Source: Betaproteobacteria bacterium HGW-Betaproteobacteria-8 (GTDB taxonomy: Bacteria > Pseudomonadota > Gammaproteobacteria > Burkholderiales > Methylophilaceae). From it: a stretch of 18,200 nt of DNA. Made by a program: the position numbers and the translations under genes. The DNA lies in the NCBI GenBank assembly GCA_002842135.1, contig PHCD01000032.1, forward strand, positions 1 to 18,200, written 5' to 3'. Positions 1-6,695 of this stretch are shown piece after piece. How positions within the stretch are numbered: position 1 is the first letter of the stretch; the number at the start of each line of letters is the position of its first letter. The notes under the pieces were generated by a model. The model searched no databases. It saw nothing but the letters and a program-made list of their open reading frames with translations, and was not told the origin of the DNA.

Positions 1-82
1 CCAGCAGGAATGCCAGCAGTTGCGTCTTGTCGCCGATCTCTGCCAATGCAACGACGCCAGTTGATACGAGGAATGCTTCCAT
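1..82 (-). CDS. Gdt1/UPF0016 family manganese exporter, N-terminus only (partial)
   Basis: Only the first 27 codons are in the window; the gene runs off the left edge. The translation begins MEAFLVSTGVVALAEIGDKT and contains the family signature E-x-G-D-K-T at residues 15-20, inside the first predicted membrane helix. The family (UPF0016; yeast Gdt1, human TMEM165, bacterial MneA) consists of inner-membrane cation transporters, and the bacterial members export Mn2+. The start is supported by a GGAG element seven bases upstream of the ATG. The leader carries a manganese riboswitch, which independently supports the manganese assignment. What is seen is the motif and the leader; the transport role is family knowledge. 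Confidence 0.85.
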   Translation of the reverse strand, partial: MEAFLVSTGVVALAEIGDKTQLLAFLL

Positions 83-110
83 GAATGAGCTCCGGCCGGG
101 GTTAACCAAA

Positions 111-145
111 GACCGCGCTGAACCCAGCCACGAAGCAGCGCAGTC
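111..145 (-). promoter_or_regulatory. Putative expression-platform hairpin of the manganese riboswitch
   Basis: Read on the minus strand, GACTGCGCTG (145-136) pairs with CAGCGCGGTC (120-111) across a 15-nt loop. This gives a 10-bp stem with one G-U pair, directly 3' of the aptamer and about 30 nt before the start codon. It is followed by TTTGG rather than a proper U-run, so a translational switch or Rho-dependent mechanism is more likely than a classical terminator. GGTCT at 114-110 is also complementary to the AGACC (153-149) that ends the aptamer, which offers a mutually exclusive pairing. The stem is seen in the sequence; the switching role is inferred. Confidence 0.5.
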
Positions 146-146
146 A

Positions 147-257
147 ATGGTCTCGCCAAATCATGCACTGCTGGCATGAAACGCTTACGCCATGGCCAAA
201 GCCAAGTATGTTGACGTAAGCCCTTTGCGCTTGGCAAAAGAGGCTACTCCCCAATGA
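147..257 (-). promoter_or_regulatory. yybP-ykoY manganese riboswitch aptamer
   Basis: On the minus strand the leader contains the hallmark GGGGAGTAGCC (252-242). Then comes an ACGTCAACATACTTGG segment (216-201), matching the conserved CAACAUACU loop, and the 3' closing GGCGAGACC (157-149). These are the two conserved internal-loop strands that form the Mn2+ site in this class, plus its 3' closing element. It lies between a sigma70 promoter and a Gdt1/UPF0016 gene, one of the known target families of this riboswitch, where Mn2+ binding turns expression on. Exact helix boundaries need a covariance model. Confidence 0.88.
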
Positions 258-265
258 GTGTCCGC

Positions 266-294
266 ATTCTACTCGTGGCCTGTGCCAGCGTCAA
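266..294 (-). promoter_or_regulatory. sigma70 promoter of the riboswitch/UPF0016 transcript
   Basis: On the minus strand a TTGACG -35 (294-289) and a TAGAAT -10 (271-266) are separated by exactly 17 bp. The predicted transcription start near 259-260 falls only a few bases before the GGGGAG element that opens the aptamer, which is what a riboswitch leader requires. Confidence 0.75.
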
Positions 295-354
295 AAGTTG
301 ACGGCACGGCTCAGCTTCACTCTCGAATCCCACACTTTTGCGACTCCCGCCCTT

Positions 355-383
355 TTGGCAGTTTTGCAAAGCTCTGCTAAAAT
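355..383 (+). promoter_or_regulatory. sigma70 promoter for the small secreted protein/ZnuD transcript
   Basis: TTGGCA (355-360) and TAAAAT (378-383) are separated by 17 bp, a near-ideal sigma70 pair. The predicted transcription start is about 390, which is the A of the first start codon, implying a leaderless or nearly leaderless message. The -10 overlaps the Zur-like palindrome at 382-398. Confidence 0.65.
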
Positions 384-398
384 GCAATCATGTTGCAT
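382..398. promoter_or_regulatory. Zur-like palindromic operator
   Basis: ATGCAA-TCATG-TTGCAT is a perfect 6-bp inverted repeat with a 5-bp centre. It overlaps the last bases of the -10 box and contains the start codon at 390. The outer skeleton (ATG...CAT, 17 bp, AT-rich core) resembles proteobacterial Zur boxes of the ATGTTATnnnATAACAT type but is not identical. Repression of a zinc receptor operon by Zur from this position would be straightforward steric blocking. The palindrome is seen; the Zur assignment rests on similarity and on the ZnuD-like gene downstream. Confidence 0.5.
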
Positions 399-704
399 AG
401 AATTGTTCTTGCTTTCGCGCTGACCTTCCTGCTTGGCTTCGGCCAGCAGAGCGCCCTGCTACATGAAATTTCCCACCTGGCCGACCTCGATCCACCATCG
501 CAACAACAGGATCAGACAGCGCAACATGCAGCAAACTGCGAACACTGCCTGAGCATCAGCCATTTTTCCGGTACCATCCCCAGCAGCTTCCACTTCGATT
601 TTGATCAGCAGCCAAATGAAGAGCATGCCATTTCGGGAAGCCGGCATTACATACCTGAATTTTCACAAACCTACGCAGCACGCGCACCGCCCTCCCTCAT
701 TTAG
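390..704 (+). CDS. Small secreted Cys/His-containing protein ahead of a zinc TonB receptor
   Basis: A 104-residue protein with an N-terminal hydrophobic segment (about residues 4-18) that looks like a signal peptide. The rest is hydrophilic and holds candidate metal ligands: HEISH (25-29), a C-E-H-C motif (Cys50, Cys53) and further histidines. It ends in ARAPPSLI, a tail reminiscent of small DUF2946/CopL-like proteins that often accompany metal TonB receptors, but I cannot assign the family firmly. No Shine-Dalgarno sequence precedes the ATG, and the promoter predicts transcription starting at that ATG, so it may be leaderless. The ZnuD-like gene follows 66 bp downstream in the same direction, probably in one operon. 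A periplasmic metal-binding or metal-handing role is inference. Confidence 0.7.
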   Translation: MLHRIVLAFALTFLLGFGQQSALLHEISHLADLDPPSQQQDQTAQHAANCEHCLSISHFSGTIPSSFHFDFDQQPNEEHAISGSRHYIPEFSQTYAARAPPSLI

Positions 705-770
705 CAAGTCCATGAAGCAGCCTTTCGACGGCTGATATCCGTTTCTGCTTGTTCTCACAATGAGGTTCGT

Positions 771-2864
771 ATGTATTTCACCAGCACCAGAGCGTGCCTG
801 CCCGCACGCAAAACACTTTTCCTGGCGGTCGCCTTTGCCGTCAGCCATCCTTTGCTTTTCGCCAACCAGGCCTGGGCCGAAAGCGAAACCCAGACAAACA
901 ACGAAACAATAGAACTCGCACCGGTGCCAGTCACGGCTAACCCGCTGGGGGCCAGGTCAGACGAACTGGTAGTGCCGGTTTCCGTACTCAGTGGCCGCGA
1001 GTTATCCCTTGGCCGCGAAAGCACACTGGGTGAAACCCTGAAGAATATCCCCGGAGTCAGCGCAACTTCCTTCGGCCCCAATGCCTCACGCCCGGTGATT
1101 CGCGGCCTGGATAGCGAACGCGTGCGTATCATGCAAAACGGTGTAGGCATCCTTGATGCGTCCAGCCTTAGTTTCGACCATGCCGTGGCCATCGACCCGC
1201 TGATCATCGAGCAAATCGATGTGGTGCGCGGCCCGGCTGCCCTGTTATACGGCGGCAGCGCTGTTGGTGGTGTAGTCAATGCAATTGATCACCGCATCCC
1301 GAAAGAGCAGCTGGATGGCATCACCGGCCGCGGCGAAGTGCGCTTTGGCGGTGCAGAAGACCAGAAAAGCGGCGCCATCGTGCTGGATGCAGGCAATGGC
1401 CTGCTAGCCATTCATGCCGATGTCTATGAGCGCGAAACCAATGATATGGACATTCCGGGCTATGCCGTCTCCAGCCGCAAGAACCGCGCGGACGGCACCC
1501 CCAGGGAGCATCGCGGCCGCTTGGTCAACAGTGCCTCCAGGGCCGATGGTGGCGCACTTGGCGCTTCGCTGACTCTCGATAACGGCTATGTCGGGCTGTC
1601 ATATTCCGCTCACGACAACAAGTATGGCGTGGTCGCCGAAGAAGGCGTCATCATCGACCAAAGCAGTGACCGTTGGGATCTGGCAACGGAATTCACGGAT
1701 CTCGGCAGTATCGTGAATCGCGTCAAATTCCGCATTGCCGACACGGACTATGAACATGTGGAGATTGCGGACGGCAACCCCGAGACTCGCTTCAGCAACC
1801 GCGGCACTGAAGGCTCCGTCGAAATCGGCCATGGCAACATCGGCAAGCTCTCGGGTGCCATCGGCTTCCAGTTCCAGGACAGCAAATTTGCCGCCATTGG
1901 CGATGAAGCCTTCGTGCCGAAAAACGAAACACAAAGCCGCGGCGTCTATGTTTATGAAGAACTGCCGGTCAGCCTGGCCAACACCGATGACCTCAAGCTT
2001 AGCCTGGGCGGTCGCGTTGACCGCGTAGAGATCGACTCCAAGGGCGGCGACCGTTTCGGTCCCGCTGTTTCGCGCGACTTCACTCCCAAGAGCATCGCCG
2101 CCGGCGCCCTGTTCAAGATCAACGAACAATGGTCCGTATCAGGCAATCTCTCCAGCAACCAGCGTGCACCGAGTTATTTCGAACTCTATGCCAACGGCCC
2201 GCACGTTGCCACCGGCCAGTATGAAGTAGGCAATGTCGATTTTGACGTCGAGCGTTCCAGGGGCATAGACGCGCAAATCCGCTGGAAATCCGGCAAACAT
2301 TCCTTCAATGTCGGCACTTACTACACGCGTTTCAGCAACTTTATCGGCCTGTTTAACAATGGCCTGTCCTTTGATGCAGAAGGCGTAGTGGATCCCAATG
2401 GTGAACTTGCCGGCGCCGATTTCCAGCAGGTAAAGGCAACCTTCACCGGCCTGGAAGCTGACGGCAAATTCCATGTCTATGAGGGCAGGGGCGCGCTCGA
2501 CCTGACCCTGCGCGGCGACTATGTACGTGCCAAGGACCGTGACAATGGCGAGGACCTGCCAAGAATCTCGCCTCTGCGCCTGGGCTTTGGATTCAATTAT
2601 GTCCATAACCGCTTTGGCTCGAGCATCGACGTACTGCATGGCTTCAAGCAAACCCGCACTGCCAGCAACGAACTGCCGACCGACAGCTACACCTCGGTCA
2701 ATGCCACCGCCACCTACCTCTTGCCAACCACACTGCGGCTGGAAGCCTTTGCCAAAGCCTACAACCTGCTGGATGAAGAAATCCGCGATCACACATCCTT
2801 CCTCAAGGATATCGCACCGCAACGTGGACGTTCCCTGTTGGTCGGTTTGCGCGGCGAGTTTTAG
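771..2864 (+). CDS. znuD: TonB-dependent outer-membrane receptor, ZnuD-type (zinc uptake)
   Basis: A 697-residue outer-membrane receptor of normal length for the family. It has a signal peptide cleaved after AWA (residue 36), then a TonB-box-like stretch ELAPVPVTA at about 49-57. The plug domain (roughly 60-175) includes RPVIRGLDSERVRIMQNG and IDVVRGPAALLYGGSAVGGVVN. A 22-strand barrel follows, ending in the terminal phenylalanine (GLRGEF) expected for BAM recognition. The plug and overall sequence resemble the ZnuD group, which imports Zn2+ (or haem in some species) using TonB-ExbBD energy. GAGG lies five bases upstream of the ATG. The Zur-like site in front of the upstream gene supports zinc control. 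Without the genome-wide receptor set, the substrate remains likely rather than proven. Confidence 0.82.
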   Translation: MYFTSTRACLPARKTLFLAVAFAVSHPLLFANQAWAESETQTNNETIELAPVPVTANPLGARSDELVVPVSVLSGRELSLGRESTLGETLKNIPGVSATSFGPNASRPVIRGLDSERVRIMQNGVGILDASSLSFDHAVAIDPLIIEQIDVVRGPAALLYGGSAVGGVVNAIDHRIPKEQLDGITGRGEVRFGGAEDQKSGAIVLDAGNGLLAIHADVYERETNDMDIPGYAVSSRKNRADGTPREHRGRLVNSASRADGGALGASLTLDNGYVGLSYSAHDNKYGVVAEEGVIIDQSSDRWDLATEFTDLGSIVNRVKFRIADTDYEHVEIADGNPETRFSNRGTEGSVEIGHGNIGKLSGAIGFQFQDSKFAAIGDEAFVPKNETQSRGVYVYEELPVSLANTDDLKLSLGGRVDRVEIDSKGGDRFGPAVSRDFTPKSIAAGALFKINEQWSVSGNLSSNQRAPSYFELYANGPHVATGQYEVGNVDFDVERSRGIDAQIRWKSGKHSFNVGTYYTRFSNFIGLFNNGLSFDAEGVVDPNGELAGADFQQVKATFTGLEADGKFHVYEGRGALDLTLRGDYVRAKDRDNGEDLPRISPLRLGFGFNYVHNRFGSSIDVLHGFKQTRTASNELPTDSYTSVNATATYLLPTTLRLEAFAKAYNLLDEEIRDHTSFLKDIAPQRGRSLLVGLRGEF

Positions 2865-2950
2865 CCTGGCGGGGATGGATCAGCAGCTTCAGGTAGAGAT
2901 AAGGTCCGATTTGATTTAAGCTGTCAGGACCGTATCGAGGACTTGAAATC

Positions 2951-4153
2951 ATGCTGGTTCAGCCCGTTGAAATATCCAGAAAGAATACGGACGGTTTTGC
3001 CCTGTTCAATCTCGGCTTCCGTCCGTTCTTCCTCGGCGCAGGCGTATTTGCCCTGTTGTCCATGAGTGTTTGGATAGCCAGTTATGTACTAGCCCTGCCT
3101 TTGCGCATCGAATCCATCACCGCCATGCAGTGGCATGCGCATGAAATGCTCTATGGTTATGGCCTTGCCGTGATTGCCGGCTTCCTGCTGACTGCAGTAA
3201 AGAACTGGACCGGTATACAGACCCTGCATGGCAAGGCATTGCTCGGACTATTTTCTGTCTGGATGATTGCCAGGCTGCTGTTGCTGACTGGCACTTCCTA
3301 TATTGTACCGGCCGCCTTGGCCGATCTGCTGTTCGGGCTGCTGCTGATGGCTGCCATCGCCCATCCCATCATCAAAGTCCGGCAATGGAAGCAACTGGCC
3401 ATACTCTCCAAGTTGCTGATTATCGTGGCCGGCAACAGCCTTTTCTATCTTGGCGCATTGGGCCATGTAGAAAACGGCGTCCATCTGTCTCTCTATGGCG
3501 GCCTTTATATCATCATCAGCCTGATTCTGGTGGTGGGCAGGCGCGTCATCCCTTTCTTTATTGAGCGTGGCGTCGAGGAACAAATCCAGCTGCGCCAATA
3601 CCGCTGGCTGGATATCGGCATCATGCTGTTTTTCATCCTCTTCTTCATCAATGAGCTGTTCGTCGGCCGGGCAGAATTCACCATGTTGACGGCTGGCCTG
3701 CTATTCCTTTGCAACAGTTTCAGGCTCAACAACTGGCATACACCAGGCATCTGGAAGGCACCCCTGCTCTGGGGTTTGTATCTCTCATCCTGGCTGATCA
3801 ATACAGGCTTCCTGCTGATGGTGCTGCAATACTGGCTTGAGATTCCAGGCATCCTGACGGTACACCTGTTCACCATAGGCGGTATTGGCCTGATGACCAT
3901 GGCCATGATGGCGCGTGTGGCTTTGGGGCATACTGGCAGAAACATCCGGCAGCCTTCGACACTGGTTGGCTACGCGCTGGCCATGCTGGTGCTGAGTGTG
4001 ATTTTCCGGGTGGGCCTACCCTTGCTGGATATGGAGCACTACCTCTGGTGGCTGACCTTCTCCTATCTATGCTGGGTGCTGGCTTTTGTCATGTTCGTTT
4101 TTGTCTATGCGCCCATGCTGGTCAAACCCAGACCCGATGGCCAGGCCGGATAG
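2951..4153 (+). CDS. nnrS: NnrS family haem-copper membrane protein
   Basis: A 400-residue polytopic inner-membrane protein with about twelve predicted hydrophobic helices. Family features include FNLGFRPFFLGAG near the N-terminus, WHAHEMLYGYGLAVIAGFLLTA at about 58-80 with conserved histidines, and HLFTIGGIGLMTMAMMARVALGHTGR in the second half. NnrS proteins bind haem and copper and protect against nitric oxide stress, often alongside denitrification genes; none is visible here. A GAGGA sequence sits nine bases before the ATG. The 86-bp gap after the znuD-like gene has no obvious terminator, so co-transcription is possible. The family call is firm, but the link to zinc uptake is only adjacency. 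Confidence 0.9.
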   Translation: MLVQPVEISRKNTDGFALFNLGFRPFFLGAGVFALLSMSVWIASYVLALPLRIESITAMQWHAHEMLYGYGLAVIAGFLLTAVKNWTGIQTLHGKALLGLFSVWMIARLLLLTGTSYIVPAALADLLFGLLLMAAIAHPIIKVRQWKQLAILSKLLIIVAGNSLFYLGALGHVENGVHLSLYGGLYIIISLILVVGRRVIPFFIERGVEEQIQLRQYRWLDIGIMLFFILFFINELFVGRAEFTMLTAGLLFLCNSFRLNNWHTPGIWKAPLLWGLYLSSWLINTGFLLMVLQYWLEIPGILTVHLFTIGGIGLMTMAMMARVALGHTGRNIRQPSTLVGYALAMLVLSVIFRVGLPLLDMEHYLWWLTFSYLCWVLAFVMFVFVYAPMLVKPRPDGQAG

Positions 4154-4246
4154 CCATATCCGCCAGCAACTGTCTCCGGCGGATGCAGTCCTATCGTTCA
4201 TAAGCTATGATGACAGCTTCTCAGTTAACTTTTCTAGAGTCTAAAA

Positions 4247-4519
4247 ATGGCACGTACTGTTCAATGCATTAAATTGGGTCATGAAGCAGAAGGACTGGAT
4301 TTCCCTCCTTATCCTGGTGAACTTGGCAAACGCATCTTTGAAAACGTCTCGAAAGAGGCATGGGCAGCCTGGCTCAAGCACCAGACCATGCTGGTCAATG
4401 AAAACCGCTTGAGCCTGGCCGACCCGCAAGCTCGCAAATACCTGTCACAGCAGACTGAAGCCTATTTCTTCGGCACCGGTGCAGATGCTGCCTCCGGCTA
4501 CGTCCCTCCGAAAAACTGA
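4247..4519 (+). CDS. yggX: Fe(2+)-trafficking protein YggX
   Basis: A 90-residue cytosolic protein of standard YggX length. It starts [10 protein letters not shown] with the conserved Cys7, followed by the typical [16 protein letters not shown] and [18 protein letters not shown] segments and the YFFG element near the C-terminus. YggX is implicated in protecting iron-sulfur clusters from oxidative damage and in labile iron handling. A possible -10 (TATGAT, 4206-4211) lies upstream without a good -35, and the ribosome binding site (AGAG) is weak. It ends 66 bp before ppk. The two Pho-box-like repeats between them indicate that ppk has its own promoter. Confidence 0.95.
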   Translation: MARTVQCIKLGHEAEGLDFPPYPGELGKRIFENVSKEAWAAWLKHQTMLVNENRLSLADPQARKYLSQQTEAYFFGTGADAASGYVPPKN

Positions 4520-4521
4520 AA

Positions 4522-4562
4522 GCTCATATAACTGTCACAATTGTCATGCAATTGTCACGATC
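4522..4562 (+). promoter_or_regulatory. Pho-box-like repeats upstream of ppk
   Basis: Right after the yggX stop the sequence reads TCATATAACTGTCAC, closely resembling one of the E. coli pstS Pho boxes. Further TGTCA units then follow at 4542 and 4553, 11 bp apart as PhoB direct repeats require (first unit at 4533). No good -10 stands at the usual distance; TACATT at 4569-4574 is the best candidate but would leave a very short leader. PhoB activation of ppk in phosphate starvation is the natural reading. Confidence 0.6.
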
Positions 4563-4585
4563 ACGGTCTACATTGAGGTTTTAAC

Positions 4586-6676
4586 TTGCGATCCGTCAAA
4601 TTGAATCCTGAATATTTCGTAAACCGTGAGCTGGGCATACTGGCTTTCAACCGCCGCGTTCTTGCGCAAGCCGAAGATGAGCGTGTGCCGCTGCTGGAAC
4701 GCCTTAAGTTTCTCAGTATTTTCAGCAGCAATATGGACGAATTCTTTGAGGTGCGCGTCGCCGGCCTCAAAGAACAGATCCGCTTCAATGGGGCCGCATC
4801 GACGGCGGGGCCTGACGGCATGCGACCCCGGCAGGTCTTTACCAGCGTCAGCACTGAGGCGCATGCATTGGTCGAGCACCAGTACAGGATTCTGAATGAA
4901 GTCGTGCTGCCTCGCCTCGAAGAGCAGGACATCAAGTTCCTCCGGCGTACACAGTGGAACGAAACCCAGGCCGAATGGATACGTCAATATTTCTTCCGTG
5001 AATTGATGCCCATCCTCACCCCCATCGGCCTCGATCCGGCACACCCATTCCCGCGCGTGCTCAACAAAAGCCTGAACTTTGCAGTTGAACTGGAAGGCAA
5101 GGATGCCTTTGGCCGCAACTCCGGCGTAGCGGTCGTACAGGCGCCGCGCGCGCTACCGCGCGTCATCCGCATACCCGCTGACATCGCTGGCTGCGAATAC
5201 GGTTTCATCTTCCTGTCCTCCATCCTGCACGCTCATGTCAACGAACTGTTTAGCGGCATGCAGGTAAAAGGCTGCTATCAGTTCCGCGTCACACGTGACA
5301 GTGACCTGACCGTCGACGATGAGGACGTCAAGGATTTGCGTGTCGCCCTGCAGGGCGAATTGACCCACCGCCAGTACGGCGAAGGGGTACGTCTGGAAGT
5401 GGCAGACAACTGCCCGGATGAGATGTCATCCTTCCTGCTGGGGCAGTTCGGGCTCGGCAAGGACGATCTATACAAAGTCAACGGCCTGGTCAACCTGGTG
5501 CGTCTGATGCAGATTCCAGACTCGGTTGACAGGCCAGACCTCAAGTTCACACGCTACACGCCAGGCATCCCCAAGGAACTGGGTAAAGAGCCCGATATAT
5601 TCAAGGCGATACACAAAGCGGACATATTGCTGCATCACCCCTACCAGTCATTCAACCCGGTGATTGAGTTCATCAAGCAAGCGGCTGAAGACCCGCATGT
5701 ACTGGCAATCAAGCAAACTTTCTACCGCACCAGTGCCGATTCAACATTGATGCAGTCACTGATCGAAGCCGCCAGGCGTGGCAAGGAAGTCACCGTGGTG
5801 GTGGAGCTGATGGCGCGTTTTGATGAAGAGGCCAATATCAACTGGGCAGCCAAGCTGGAGAACGCCGGCGCCCATGTCGTCTACGGTGTGGTCGGTCACA
5901 AGACACATGCCAAAATGGCCATGGTAGTGCGCCGGGAGGACGGCAAACTGAAGCGCTATGTGCATCTGGCGACTGGCAACTACCACCAGCGCACAGCCCG
6001 GCTCTATACCGACTTCGGCCTGCTCACCTGCCAAGAAGAAATCTGTGAAGATGTGAACGATGTATTTGCCCAACTTACCGGCCTCGGCAAAGCCACCAAG
6101 CTGAAACATCTATGGCAATCGCCCTTCACCCTGCACAGCAAGCTGGTCAAGGCAATCTACCACGAGGCCGAGATGGCAAAAACCGGAAAAAAGGCACGCA
6201 TCATGGCAAAAATGAATGCCCTGCTGGATGCCGATATTATCCGTGCACTTTATGATGCATCCGTTGCCGGCGTTAAAATCGACCTGATCGTGCGTGGCGT
6301 CTGCGCACTCAGGCCCGGCATACCCGGCGTATCGGAGAACATCACGGTACGTTCCATCGTCGGCCGTTTTCTCGAGCATTCGCGCATCTTCTACTTCTAC
6401 AACAACGGCGAAGAAAACGTCTATCTGGCCAGTGCCGACTGGATGTATCGCAACTTTTTCCGCCGCATTGAAGTGTGTTTCCCCTTGCTGGACAACCGGG
6501 TCAAGAAACGCGTAATCAAGGAAGGCCTGGATCCTTATCTGAAAGACAACCTGAACGCCTGGGAAATGTTGCCGGATGCAAACTACCGCCGTCGAACTGT
6601 TCGCCGTGGATTTGAGTTCTCGGCACAGCAGCAACTAATGGCCGAATTGGGACAGGGTTTTACTACTGAGTTATAA
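4586..6676 (+). CDS. ppk1: Polyphosphate kinase 1
   Basis: A 696-residue PPK1 of normal length that reversibly polymerises the gamma-phosphate of ATP into inorganic polyphosphate. The N-terminal domain opens with NPEYFVNRELGILAFNRRVL. The catalytic core has the autophosphorylated histidine in GHKTHAK (His438) and the second conserved histidine in LEHSRIFYF (His598). The start codon is TTG; it is chosen because GAGG lies seven bases upstream and the protein then starts at the usual family position. It is transcribed from a region with Pho-box-like repeats and ends 19 bp from the end of the convergent ppx, so synthesis and hydrolysis of polyphosphate face each other. Confidence 0.96.
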   Translation: MRSVKLNPEYFVNRELGILAFNRRVLAQAEDERVPLLERLKFLSIFSSNMDEFFEVRVAGLKEQIRFNGAASTAGPDGMRPRQVFTSVSTEAHALVEHQYRILNEVVLPRLEEQDIKFLRRTQWNETQAEWIRQYFFRELMPILTPIGLDPAHPFPRVLNKSLNFAVELEGKDAFGRNSGVAVVQAPRALPRVIRIPADIAGCEYGFIFLSSILHAHVNELFSGMQVKGCYQFRVTRDSDLTVDDEDVKDLRVALQGELTHRQYGEGVRLEVADNCPDEMSSFLLGQFGLGKDDLYKVNGLVNLVRLMQIPDSVDRPDLKFTRYTPGIPKELGKEPDIFKAIHKADILLHHPYQSFNPVIEFIKQAAEDPHVLAIKQTFYRTSADSTLMQSLIEAARRGKEVTVVVELMARFDEEANINWAAKLENAGAHVVYGVVGHKTHAKMAMVVRREDGKLKRYVHLATGNYHQRTARLYTDFGLLTCQEEICEDVNDVFAQLTGLGKATKLKHLWQSPFTLHSKLVKAIYHEAEMAKTGKKARIMAKMNALLDADIIRALYDASVAGVKIDLIVRGVCALRPGIPGVSENITVRSIVGRFLEHSRIFYFYNNGEENVYLASADWMYRNFFRRIEVCFPLLDNRVKKRVIKEGLDPYLKDNLNAWEMLPDANYRRRTVRRGFEFSAQQQLMAELGQGFTTEL

Positions 6677-6694
6677 CCTGTGAGTTATAGCCTG
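6667..6694. repeat. 14-bp tandem duplication at the ppk/ppx junction
   Basis: TGAGTTATAACCTG (6667-6680) is immediately followed by TGAGTTATAGCCTG (6681-6694), 13 of 14 bases identical. The first copy includes the last ppk codons and its stop; the second fills the space before the ppx stop codon. No terminator hairpin is visible between the convergent genes. Confidence 0.8.
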
Positions 6695-6695
6695 C

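Noticed and set aside
2915..2940. Possible FNR/NnrR-like site (TTGAT...) upstream of nnrS
   Set aside because: The second half-site does not match ATCAA at the required spacing.
4159..4183. Small hairpin TCCGCC/GGCGGA after nnrS as a terminator
   Set aside because: The stem is only 6 bp with a 13-nt loop and no T-run follows; too weak to call.
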